Source of the DNA: Candidatus Woesearchaeota archaeon CG10_big_fil_rev_8_21_14_0_10_45_16
GTDB lineage: Archaea; Nanobdellota; Nanobdellia; Woesearchaeales; GW2011-AR9
Assembly (NCBI GenBank): GCA_002762785.1
Contig: PCXY01000005.1
Coordinates: 314,796-378,795 of the forward strand
Direction of reading: 5' to 3'
DNA: 64,000 nucleotides
The position numbers were made by a program, and so were the translations under genes. The notes below the pieces were generated by a model. The model ran no database searches. It saw only the letters and a program-made list of their open reading frames with translations, and was not told where the DNA came from. Every line of letters begins with the position of its first letter. The first letter of the stretch is position 1. Shown one piece after another: positions 14,496-23,338 of the stretch.

Positions 14496-15617
14496 TCAAT
14501 ATAATGTGCGGCAGGCTCCGGTCCGCAGCTGCTCGTTCCTGGTCTGGATATCTTTAGCATAGTTCCGTAGATCATCATGGCTGCATAACTGGTACGTCAG
14601 CTCGTTGCCGCATCTGGCTAAGCCCCCTTGTAATAATCCGATCCTTGTCATCGCGCTCTTGTCTCCTTCCTGTAAGAACGGCAGGCAGGCGCCTGGATCA
14701 TCCTGATATTGGGACACTAACGATTCGGTCTTGCCGATATAGGCTCGTGTCACCAACGAGGCCCTTTCAAAGGCTTTCTGCATGTTGCATTCGTAGATCT
14801 GCTTGCTGCCAGCGATGATGGAAGCATACTTGGCCACGTCACGCACCGGATCGACCGAAACTATCGGCACGGGACCTTCTGCTTCCCAGTTCGAACCTTT
14901 CTTATGGAAGAAAAAAACGTTGTTGCCGCGGAAACTTACGCCGGTTACACGAAGATCTTCCATCTGCAACAGTCCCGGAGGAAGAGGATTGCTGGCATCA
15001 ACGACGGAACCGTCCAGGTCAACAACCCGGACATTATAATTCCCTTCCGCATCAATTCCAGCATAATCGCCGGCAAGGACATATTCAATATTGATCTTGT
15101 TCCGTGGATCGGGATCGTCAGAAGCGTTGATAAACTCGTTGGCGAACTTGATGTCGCCGATGAGGAAATATTTGGTATTAGGAGAGGTGATCAGTAGGAA
15201 GTCAGTTATCTTATAGGGAAGCCGATACGGAAGGCTCCAGAGGATCAGCCGCGGAGTCTGTAATTCTGTCGGCGAAAAGATAGGGGCAAGGGGCGCTTCC
15301 GCCGAGCCGGAAGAATCCTTTATCCCGTAGGTCGTCACTTTATCTTCACATTTGAAATAGAGCGTGTAATCAGCCAACCCGGAAGTGTCGATCGGCGTCT
15401 TGGTCTTCTCGGAAGCCTGCGCTCCGGAGAAGATCGATTCCAGGATGTCGACAACCTCGATGCTTAACTGCTGCTCGGCACTGGCTTTTTGCTTGAAGAT
15501 GATGCCGACAAAGAAGAGAAGGATGACCGCTCCGGCCACCAGGATGTAGATCCAGTTGAAGGTTACCGAAACCTGGCCGCGGCGTTTCCAGTCTCTTTCT
15601 GCCCTCTTCGATCTCAT
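14496..15617 (-). CDS. pilin-like protein (373 residues)
   Basis: The start ATG 15617 overlaps the preceding stop by four bases. The longer frame to 15695 lies inside the upstream gene and is rejected. The N-terminus has KRRGQVSVTFNWIYILVAGA, that is R-R-G then Q at +1. About 340 exposed residues follow with cysteines near FKCED, YECNMQ, GACLPF, RCGNELTYQLCSH and GACRTLY. The position after a short pilin and the large head suggest a minor subunit. Confidence 0.74.
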   Translation of the reverse strand: MRSKRAERDWKRRGQVSVTFNWIYILVAGAVILLFFVGIIFKQKASAEQQLSIEVVDILESIFSGAQASEKTKTPIDTSGLADYTLYFKCEDKVTTYGIKDSSGSAEAPLAPIFSPTELQTPRLILWSLPYRLPYKITDFLLITSPNTKYFLIGDIKFANEFINASDDPDPRNKINIEYVLAGDYAGIDAEGNYNVRVVDLDGSVVDASNPLPPGLLQMEDLRVTGVSFRGNNVFFFHKKGSNWEAEGPVPIVSVDPVRDVAKYASIIAGSKQIYECNMQKAFERASLVTRAYIGKTESLVSQYQDDPGACLPFLQEGDKSAMTRIGLLQGGLARCGNELTYQLCSHDDLRNYAKDIQTRNEQLRTGACRTLY

Positions 15618-16180
15618 CGTGCCGGCGATATCTCCGTATGGGAACCTTTGCCTTCCAGGACCAAGGTGAACGATCCCTGGTAGATATCTTCGCATAAATA
15701 TCCCAGTGGCTGGCTGCCCTCATCAGTGATAGTGATATGGAAGACTTTGATGGGCACCCGGGCCTGCGGTATCAGGAAGACGTTCTGATCGACGCTGTCA
15801 TAAGCCGACTTGTCACCGCTTGATTTTTCTTGCTGAGCTGTCTGCCAAAGATCGCAGGCGACAGGATTTTCCGCGCATAATCCGGGGTCGTATTCGGCAT
15901 CCAGGTCGACAAAGCAGATCTTTTCAAAGCCGGCAGGGGCGTTGTACGTTGGTCTTCTGACGGAACCGTATTCGGTATAGATACGTTTGATGTCGCTTTC
16001 CAGATCGTTCTTGAACTGGACGAAGGCGACGTCTTCGGCGCTGGAGAGAAAATTGGCGACGGCTTTGTAGCCAAAGATAGCGATAAGAGCAAACGTCAAG
16101 GCTGCCACGATAAAGACAAAGACCTGGCCGATACCCATCCCTTTCTTATCCATCCGTTTCTTATCCATCTTTTTTCCCAT
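15614..16180 (-). CDS. pilin-like protein (188 residues), first of the short-pilin run
   Basis: Three ATG codons in the first eleven residues each open an M-D-K-K or M-G-K-K unit. The last, MDKKGMGIGQVFVFIVAALT at 16150, puts K-K-G directly before the helix and may be the true start. The exposed part has cysteines in KICFVDLDAEYDPGLCAEN, VACDLW and GYLCED. It lies 42 bases downstream of the 2039-residue gene with no clear TATA box, so it probably shares that transcript. Confidence 0.74.
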   Translation of the reverse strand: MGKKMDKKRMDKKGMGIGQVFVFIVAALTFALIAIFGYKAVANFLSSAEDVAFVQFKNDLESDIKRIYTEYGSVRRPTYNAPAGFEKICFVDLDAEYDPGLCAENPVACDLWQTAQQEKSSGDKSAYDSVDQNVFLIPQARVPIKVFHITITDEGSQPLGYLCEDIYQGSFTLVLEGKGSHTEISPAR

Positions 16181-16222
16181 CTTTTTTCTTCTAAAAATCT
16201 TGAAGATCGTTCTTTCCTTTTT

Positions 16223-19200
16223 TCATCCTTTCCTTTTTTGGGCCAGCTTCTTCAGCTTGGCGAAAATATCTTTGGCTTCTTCTGTTGAAGCCACCTCCTT
16301 GATGTCTTTGGTCTCGGTCTTCTTGGAGATGTCTTCCAGGCGCTTGAAGATGCTTTTCTCTTCGGGACGAAGACCCGGCTTGATCTCGTCTTTGTGTTCG
16401 ACATAACGGTCCGCTACCTGCTGTAGCTTGGATAGGTGTTGTTTGTTAGTATCTAATAATTTCTCGACGTGAGGGATCTTCTCTGATTCCTGTGAGAACG
16501 CGCTGAAAGCCTGCTGGCGGGCCAGCTGCTTCTGCCGCTGCGCCTTGCTTCTCGTCAGCGATGAAAACTTGTTCTTCCAGGTGTCGATGAAAGAGGGCTT
16601 GGCTGCTTTTGTTTCTTCTTTCTGTTCTTCCTTACTGGTTGAAGGACGGCCGACAGCCGACGAAGCAGCTGTCCTCATCCCTGGTTTTTTCCGGTAATAA
16701 TAAATTAGGTAACCGACACCGCCCGCAACCATGATCAGTCCTACCAATAAGAAAGTCCAAGCCCAGCCGTTGCCTCCCGTCGAGGCCGGTGGAGCGATAA
16801 TGGCGGAAGGCGCTTCCTGGTCAGGCTGCGTCAACGGCGCATCGGCCAGGCAAGGGTTGGTCTTAGCTAAATATTCATCATAGTTAGAATAACTGTCGCT
16901 GTCGTAATCTTCAAGATTGTCTGGAACACCGTTGCTGTCAGAATCGGGACTGACGTAGTTAAGCTCACAGCCGAAGGCCGAGTTGTGTTTCTCCCAGCTG
17001 TCTGGCAATCTGTCACCATCGGTGTCGACCATCTTATCGTCTTCAGAAACGTCGGCATCGGCACAGCCTTGCGCATCGACAAAGGCGGCGGCGGCTGAGA
17101 ACAAGCACTGGTCACAGTCATCCTTGACACCATCGCCGTCACCGTCAGCGAACGGTACTTTGTATTGTCCGTTAGCTTTGTTGCCGGCAGAGTCTGATAC
17201 TTCATAACAGACATAGCCTGGAGCGGTGAATGATAATTTCTGCCCGTTATATGGCAAAGTAGCGTTGCAATTGATAGAAGCGCTCTGCCCGTACTTGAAG
17301 CCGGAGCAGGCTAGCGGATCAGAACAGCGCATCTCGACCGTGGCAGCCCGGCAGTCGGAAGTGTTAGTGACAAATTCAACTTTCGGCGCCGTATCGTCTT
17401 CCCGACAGATAGAATATTGGTCGCTGGTGACGACGAAGCCGTTGCTTTCCACGGCTGCTCCGAGGTTGCCGGCGGCATCCTGGATCTGCACCCGGACGCT
17501 GTACTTGTGGCCTTCTTGTAATGTATCTAAAGGAAGTTCAAACGGATTGGTCGATTCGACGGAACCAGAGAAAGCCTGCTCATGGATAGCGGGACCAGCA
17601 CGATCGAAAGCGGTCACCGGCAGGCTGCCGTTGCTCTGGTTAGTGTCGTTGCGGATGATAACACCGGCTTGTTGGCCGAGATCGAATACTTCATACAGAT
17701 AGGTAGTGATGTTGGCTTCGTTGGAATGGACCATGATGCTGGCTGAAGGCTGGCCGCAGGTGAAGTTGCCATCATTTACTTCAGTGATCACTGGAGCAGT
17801 GCGGTCGATGACAAATGATATTTCTCCAGGCACGACCCGGTTGCCGCCCATACTGCACCTTAGCAAGTAGTTGTATTCTTTTTCGATGAGATTATTGAAA
17901 GGCTGGTTATGGATACGCCTGCCGCCAGTTTCTGCAAACGATACATATTCATCTAACGCCCGGTACTCACACATGGCGTTCTTGGAAGTCTCAACTTCGG
18001 CAGTTATGTCTGTCGCCCGAAGATGTTCGCCGGAGGGGTAGATCCTGATGATGTTGCCTTCCAGAGTGTAATCGACATGAAGGTTAAGGGCAGCCGGTTC
18101 TGATAACAAGCCGGCGCCGTTGCTGCAGACAGCGGTGATGGTATAATCGGCCTGCAGTCCTTGGAAGTTGATCGGGAACCTGGCCAGGTGTTCCGTCCGT
18201 AAGACACCATCTTCAAAGTCCGGGAAAGCGTAGCGCATCGTCTCATAAGTATCGCTTTGATCATCATAGCGGCAGACGGTCTTATCATCGGTCTGGATAT
18301 CCAAAGTAGTGCTGGAACCTTCGATGACTGGATCTGGATCCGCAGTAAACGATTCTATCTGCGGGGCGCTTGGATCATATTCCAGATGGATCGGCTTTTC
18401 GGGGCTCGTCAACCCTTGATCGTCTTGACAGCGGACATAGACCGTATAGGCGCCGCCATTTTCTGAATAAGCTGAGACACCGGCCGCTACCGGGAAACCA
18501 GCCACCGTGTAAAGGTTAGCCTGTTGCGGTTCCAATGAACGGATCAATGGAGTGTCTGCGTAGTCAAAGCCACTGCTGAAATCAAAGTGGCAGGCCTGCG
18601 TATTCACGCGGGTGAAAAAAGTCCAGTCAAACAATGGCTCCTGGCTGACGGCCCATTGTTCTCCCCTATAGGTAAATGCTTCGGGATGTAATGACGTGAT
18701 GCCGAAGCCGTCAACGACAAGAGAACCGCATTTTACATCATACAGGAACTCGCTGGAATTGGTCAGGCTTGACAGGGCATCGGTAGCATAATAACAGATG
18801 TGGGCTGATTCTTCTAACGTTAGCAGGTCGCCATACTCAGTAAATAAAGCTGGATCACGGCCGCGGCACTCATCCTCACCGTCAAGGCAGTAATAGAAAT
18901 TGTCGCAGTCGAAGCCTTCATCGTTGTTGGCGCAGACGAAGTCAACATCGACAGAACTGACGAAGAATGCTTCCCAATTATCTTCATTGTGCGTCTCTTC
19001 GCGCTCCCCTTCGCGCAGGATAACGCCAGCCTGGGCAGGCTGTGTGTCGACCACAAAGTTAGCAAATTCCTGATAATCTTCCCCAGACAGGAAGTCGCGG
19101 CAAGTCACGAGATAGCCAGTAACTTCTTCATAATCTCTAGGATAACGGTTGCCGATGTCCAAGACCTCAGTAGTATGCGAGAGACCATTCTCACTGGTGC

Positions 19201-22200
19201 TGAAATCAGTAACATAAATAAATGCAGGAGGACCGCGGGAAGTTTCTACGTAATGTAATTGACAGGTAGCTCCCACTAAAGTAGAAACTTCAAATGAAAC
19301 TTCCTTGCTGGTCAGGATCCCTTGCGGAGAGACCACATCAACGTTGCCTTCATGATCGAAGATAAACTCTTTTTTCTTGCTGTTGCTGTTGCCCTGTTCG
19401 TCCGTACAGGTGACGTTAAGATCGTATCTTATTCCCCGCAATGAGTCGAATCTCACTTCGATCTCGGCGATGTCGCGGGTAGTCTGCTTACTGACTATAT
19501 CGCCAAACGGCACGATCGATTGCATTTCAAAGTTACAGCTCATCGGCTCGGTAGTGTCTTCCAGATAGACGGTTAAGCTGGTGACATCAACGTTGGTCTC
19601 TGATTCGTCACGTATGGTGAATTCTGGCAGGACATTATCGACGAAGACAAAGGCTTCCTGAACCCGCTCTTGGTTCCTGAACTGGTCTTTAGAAAAAAAC
19701 TTGAGACGGTATGATTCGCCGTCAGTAGAAGCGGCAAATTCTGATAAGAGGTTGACGGCTACCGTCGTCTGGCGATCCGGATAGGCTGCTTCTGTGAAAT
19801 CGCTGAAGTCAGTACAGGTATCTTCGCCCATCGAAGTAAGACAATAGAACAGGCTTCCTAAAGTAACCCGCTCATCAATACCTTCAAAGACCACTTCGGG
19901 CGTAGCGAAAGAGACGATATGGGTGCCCTGGCCCTGGATAGTGGTCAGCGGCGGCGTGTTGTCAAGCTGGCAGATCTGCCGCAGGCCGCCGGTCAGCCCT
20001 TCACAATCACCTTGGTTGTCGCCGTCGCCGTCCTTGACACACTGGCCGGACTGCCAGGAACATCTGTTCCAGCCGCATTGGTCTTCAGATAATATCAATT
20101 GAGTGTTATCGCCACGTTCGGCGGGCTGGCCGCCGGTACATTCCAATTCTGATTGGTATTGGTAGCAGTTCGCTTCCTGCGTCGGTATTGGAGGACAGCT
20201 GAGGCACTTGCTCAAAGCAGGAGCTTGATAAGAAGGGTTAGAGAAACAACTGCCTAGTGAAGCGCAGACTTCCGGCGTGCAGAAATAATTTTCAAAGATA
20301 TTGGATTTCGGCCCACAGAGTTCGCACTTGTCAACGCCTTTGTAAGAGTCATCAACACAGTAGCCTGCTCCGGTCTCTGGCGTTACTAAACCAGGAATGT
20401 TGATATTTTCATAGCTGATGATCGGTTCAGTATACGAAGCGCCGTCCACCCAACTGCATTTGCTACCGATACAGCTGTTGACCTCACAGGCGCCTTTGCT
20501 CTTGTAATCGAAACAGCTTTCCACCTCTTCACAGCTGCTGCACTGGTTAGCTGTGGAAGTTTCAGTAAAGATTGCTGTTCCGGTTGAGCTGACCGAATTC
20601 TCTGCATAATCATAATAGCAGAAGTTGGCAACGGACTCATAGGGATCGGCAGAACCGTAGCAGACTTCTTCTGAATAATATAAGCCGAAAGGCGCCCCTT
20701 GTACGGAGCATTGGCCACGGCTTTTACAAGCTGCCTGACCTTCTCCTTCGGGAGCGCAGAAGAACGGCCCGTTGATAGCGCAGTCTTCTTCCGTCACCTG
20801 GTTCTGATCGTTGCAGCTGTAGACGACCTGCCGTTCGTTGACATTAGCAGTAACTGGATTATCGGCGGTGCAGAACTGTTCCCAGCCTGATCCGCTGCTG
20901 AACTTGTCTTCGCATCTGCTGTCACCTAGGGTGATGCTTATTTCTGCCGCTGCAGGTGCAGGACCATCAGGAAAGTTGGCAGTGATACGGTAAGTATAAG
21001 TCTGACCCCATTCGAGATCTTGGTCGTCAACATGGATGTGACCGGTAGCTGGCGGTGAGGGTGATAAGGTGATCTCTTCGCCGCCATGTAATCGGGTGAT
21101 AGTGTAGCCGTTGACTTCTGGGCAAGGCTTGACCCATTCCAGCTTTACTTTTTTCTCGCCAGGAACATGGCTGGCCGTGAATACTTCTACTGGTTTAAGC
21201 TCGTTAGGCGGACTGCATTCGCCGATCTTTAACTGCAATACTGGATTCACTTCAGTTGCCTGGCCGGACTGGATGCGGAAAGTTTCCTGTCCTTCAAAGC
21301 CTTGGAACTTCGCTACGAGGGTGATGTCGCGGTTCAGGAAAGAGTCATCCAATCTTATCTCAAAATTGCCGTCTGGATAGATGGACTTGCCACGGAACTG
21401 GCCATTGATAAAAAGGTTGACGTCTGATCTGCTTTGTCTTTGGCCGTCGCGTTCCAGAAATACTTTCCCTCGTATGCCCTGAAACTGCTGCCGGGCCAGA
21501 AAGAATTCTATTTCTGATGATCCGGCTTCCACAAGATCTGCCTGCCGTTGTTCCTGTTCATAATTGACTTTAGTTGCAGTGATGGTATAACTGCCGGCAG
21601 GCAGGTCTAAAAATTCGAAATTTCCTTCGATGTCAGTTTGGGTAGAAGCTTCAGCAGCACCTTGCAGGAACACCTGGGCCGAACGCAGCGGCAAGTTGTT
21701 ATTGGATTGGTCCAAGACCTGGCCAAAGATACGGCTTGTGCCCGCCTCACCCGTCGGCACTTGATCTTCGGGAGGCTGTGGCGGCTCGGCACCGCATAGG
21801 TTCAGGCAGCGGGCTTCATCCATGTTGGGACCGAACGGCGTCCACTGTCCGGCTTGAGTACTGCCAAACAATTGAGCTGAAGTCACTTCACACTGGTATT
21901 GGGTGTTGTAGATTTCGCAAGTGTTGCTGTCCGGGATGTAACAACAGCCGGTGCTGCATTGTAAGATCTCGTTGCTGACAGCTTCTCCAGGCAGTTCCAC
22001 CGAGAGGCCTTGACTCTCCCTGATCCCCTGCTCTACACACAAGCCAAGGGGGGTGTTAAACGAACAATCAACGTCGCATCTGACTAGTTCACACTCATCA
22101 AAATCAGAACAGGAACGATCTTCAAAGAAATAATTCTCGACATTGTCGCAGCCAGCCTGATCCAGACAGTCTTCTTCAGCCAGATCAAAGCGGATGTTGT

Positions 22201-22342
22201 CAGCGCAGTACAGGTCGTTGTCAGGATTGGGATAAAGGTAACAGCCCAGGGCATCGTTGTCTATGCTCAGGACGGATGTGGAGAAAAGAGCTAGAAATAT
22301 AGTGAAAGCTAGTACTATCATCCCTCTTTTTTGTAAATTCAT
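16223..22342 (-). CDS. giant Cys-rich cell-surface protein (2039 residues)
   Basis: A signal segment (KRGMIVLAFTIFLALFSTSV) is followed by a Cys-rich domain at about 30-165. Two carboxypeptidase-regulatory-like beta sandwiches come next (about 200-370; GNFEFLDLPAGSYTITATKV), then a fibronectin-III-like domain (about 375-470) and further Cys-rich modules (about 470-790). Serial Ig-like beta domains extend to about 1700. A thrombospondin type 3 or calcium-binding repeat (DGDGDGVKDDCDQC, DTDGDRLPDSWEKH) sits near 1755-1860. A C-terminal helix (WAWTFLLVGLIMVAGGVGYL) leads to a basic cytoplasmic tail of about 150 residues. The modules indicate adhesion. A TATA box at 22370-22378 gives it its own leaderless promoter. 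It shares domains and tail motifs with the next upstream gene. Confidence 0.85.
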   Translation of the reverse strand: MNLQKRGMIVLAFTIFLALFSTSVLSIDNDALGCYLYPNPDNDLYCADNIRFDLAEEDCLDQAGCDNVENYFFEDRSCSDFDECELVRCDVDCSFNTPLGLCVEQGIRESQGLSVELPGEAVSNEILQCSTGCCYIPDSNTCEIYNTQYQCEVTSAQLFGSTQAGQWTPFGPNMDEARCLNLCGAEPPQPPEDQVPTGEAGTSRIFGQVLDQSNNNLPLRSAQVFLQGAAEASTQTDIEGNFEFLDLPAGSYTITATKVNYEQEQRQADLVEAGSSEIEFFLARQQFQGIRGKVFLERDGQRQSRSDVNLFINGQFRGKSIYPDGNFEIRLDDSFLNRDITLVAKFQGFEGQETFRIQSGQATEVNPVLQLKIGECSPPNELKPVEVFTASHVPGEKKVKLEWVKPCPEVNGYTITRLHGGEEITLSPSPPATGHIHVDDQDLEWGQTYTYRITANFPDGPAPAAAEISITLGDSRCEDKFSSGSGWEQFCTADNPVTANVNERQVVYSCNDQNQVTEEDCAINGPFFCAPEGEGQAACKSRGQCSVQGAPFGLYYSEEVCYGSADPYESVANFCYYDYAENSVSSTGTAIFTETSTANQCSSCEEVESCFDYKSKGACEVNSCIGSKCSWVDGASYTEPIISYENINIPGLVTPETGAGYCVDDSYKGVDKCELCGPKSNIFENYFCTPEVCASLGSCFSNPSYQAPALSKCLSCPPIPTQEANCYQYQSELECTGGQPAERGDNTQLILSEDQCGWNRCSWQSGQCVKDGDGDNQGDCEGLTGGLRQICQLDNTPPLTTIQGQGTHIVSFATPEVVFEGIDERVTLGSLFYCLTSMGEDTCTDFSDFTEAAYPDRQTTVAVNLLSEFAASTDGESYRLKFFSKDQFRNQERVQEAFVFVDNVLPEFTIRDESETNVDVTSLTVYLEDTTEPMSCNFEMQSIVPFGDIVSKQTTRDIAEIEVRFDSLRGIRYDLNVTCTDEQGNSNSKKKEFIFDHEGNVDVVSPQGILTSKEVSFEVSTLVGATCQLHYVETSRGPPAFIYVTDFSTSENGLSHTTEVLDIGNRYPRDYEEVTGYLVTCRDFLSGEDYQEFANFVVDTQPAQAGVILREGEREETHNEDNWEAFFVSSVDVDFVCANNDEGFDCDNFYYCLDGEDECRGRDPALFTEYGDLLTLEESAHICYYATDALSSLTNSSEFLYDVKCGSLVVDGFGITSLHPEAFTYRGEQWAVSQEPLFDWTFFTRVNTQACHFDFSSGFDYADTPLIRSLEPQQANLYTVAGFPVAAGVSAYSENGGAYTVYVRCQDDQGLTSPEKPIHLEYDPSAPQIESFTADPDPVIEGSSTTLDIQTDDKTVCRYDDQSDTYETMRYAFPDFEDGVLRTEHLARFPINFQGLQADYTITAVCSNGAGLLSEPAALNLHVDYTLEGNIIRIYPSGEHLRATDITAEVETSKNAMCEYRALDEYVSFAETGGRRIHNQPFNNLIEKEYNYLLRCSMGGNRVVPGEISFVIDRTAPVITEVNDGNFTCGQPSASIMVHSNEANITTYLYEVFDLGQQAGVIIRNDTNQSNGSLPVTAFDRAGPAIHEQAFSGSVESTNPFELPLDTLQEGHKYSVRVQIQDAAGNLGAAVESNGFVVTSDQYSICREDDTAPKVEFVTNTSDCRAATVEMRCSDPLACSGFKYGQSASINCNATLPYNGQKLSFTAPGYVCYEVSDSAGNKANGQYKVPFADGDGDGVKDDCDQCLFSAAAAFVDAQGCADADVSEDDKMVDTDGDRLPDSWEKHNSAFGCELNYVSPDSDSNGVPDNLEDYDSDSYSNYDEYLAKTNPCLADAPLTQPDQEAPSAIIAPPASTGGNGWAWTFLLVGLIMVAGGVGYLIYYYRKKPGMRTAASSAVGRPSTSKEEQKEETKAAKPSFIDTWKNKFSSLTRSKAQRQKQLARQQAFSAFSQESEKIPHVEKLLDTNKQHLSKLQQVADRYVEHKDEIKPGLRPEEKSIFKRLEDISKKTETKDIKEVASTEEAKDIFAKLKKLAQKRKG

Positions 22343-22369
22343 ACTTACGTTTTCTGAGAAGAACTTATC

Positions 22370-22378
22370 GTTTATAAA
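22370..22378 (-). promoter_or_regulatory. TATA box of the giant surface-protein gene
   Basis: TTTATAAAC on the minus strand lies about 28 bases before the ATG at 22342, the spacing expected for a leaderless archaeal transcript. Confidence 0.55.
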
Positions 22379-22408
22379 CCTACCGTCTTGAAAAAAAGCC
22401 GTTTTCCA

Positions 22409-23338
22409 TTATTTTTCGTCTTCAATGTCTTTAAGTTTTTTGAAGATGTTTTCTTTTTTATTCTTGACCGCTACTGATTCTAATTTTTTGAACGGGTCGG
22501 TCTCTTCTTCGTGACTGCGGGTAACCTTTCTTAATCGGCGCAGCGGTCGTTCATTGATAGGTTCGCTGTTGAACTCGAGAAATTGCTTTTCTCCCCTCTC
22601 AGTTTTAGGCACTTCGTCAGGGGCACCTCTATCGGTTCTTTTTTCGGAGAAATTTTTAATATATCTCTTAATGATAAAACCTTTCTTCATAAGATAATAA
22701 ACCAGGACTGCAATCATGATTAAGATGAGTAAGGTGGTTGGAACTAATAAGGGGGTTTCGGAGTTAGTTGTTGGTTCTGCTGTAACAGGAGCATTTGTTC
22801 TTTCAAATGTTGGCAGCTGTTCAACCGGCTGTTTGGCCAGCCTACTGGTAGCATCAGCCGTAAGTCCAGCCGATTGTACACAGGCATCGCTGCACTGCTG
22901 CTTGGTAGCCAGTTCGAAACTAAATTCAGGGACGCCAATGTTTCTGGCTGCAGTTTCACAGCTACCCCGATCGTTTTCGTAAGAACAGAAATTCTGTCCT
23001 TCGGCGAAGAAGCGGCAGCAGCCCGGCGAGCACCAGGAGACGATCTGTTTCGGCTCGATGGAACCTTGCGAGCATCTACCGGCAGGGGTTTCCTGACAGG
23101 ATGATTTGCAGACGACTTTTTGACATTCGCTGAAAGTTGAACATTCTGCGTTTTGTATGTCGTCTGGAGCGCAATCTTCATAGGAACGGCATTCTGATTG
23201 CGCTGTTTGTTCGTCGAGATCAAGACAATAGAGAGGGCTTTCTTTATAGAGGAGACAGCTGTCAGCAGCGGCAGAGACCATGAAAAAGAGGAGGAACATC
23301 AGGGCGATATAGTTCAGTTTATTCGTCAATGGTTTCAT
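22409..23338 (-). CDS. Cys-rich type I membrane protein, short paralogue of the giant surface protein (309 residues)
   Basis: A signal peptide (LNYIALMFLLFFMVSAAADS) precedes a Cys-rich domain at about 28-155. Its spacing, C-x-L-Y ... L-Y-C-x-D ... C-S-x-F-x-E-C ... V-x-C ... C-S-x-G-C-C, matches the first domain of the 2039-residue protein. A linker, one helix (LLVPTTLLILIMIAVLVYYL, about 199-218) and a basic tail follow. The tail has PFKKLESV and IFKKLKDI, like IFKRLEDI and IFAKLKKL in the giant protein. It starts within the stop of the 851-residue gene (ATGA) and lies just upstream of the giant gene, which suggests a joint complex. Confidence 0.8.
   Translation of the reverse strand: MKPLTNKLNYIALMFLLFFMVSAAADSCLLYKESPLYCLDLDEQTAQSECRSYEDCAPDDIQNAECSTFSECQKVVCKSSCQETPAGRCSQGSIEPKQIVSWCSPGCCRFFAEGQNFCSYENDRGSCETAARNIGVPEFSFELATKQQCSDACVQSAGLTADATSRLAKQPVEQLPTFERTNAPVTAEPTTNSETPLLVPTTLLILIMIAVLVYYLMKKGFIIKRYIKNFSEKRTDRGAPDEVPKTERGEKQFLEFNSEPINERPLRRLRKVTRSHEEETDPFKKLESVAVKNKKENIFKKLKDIEDEK

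Noticed and set aside
14496-15695. Longer version of the 373-residue pilin-like protein starting at 15695
   Set aside because: The extra 26 residues lie entirely within the upstream gene in another frame, and an ATGA coupling gives a clear start at 15617.
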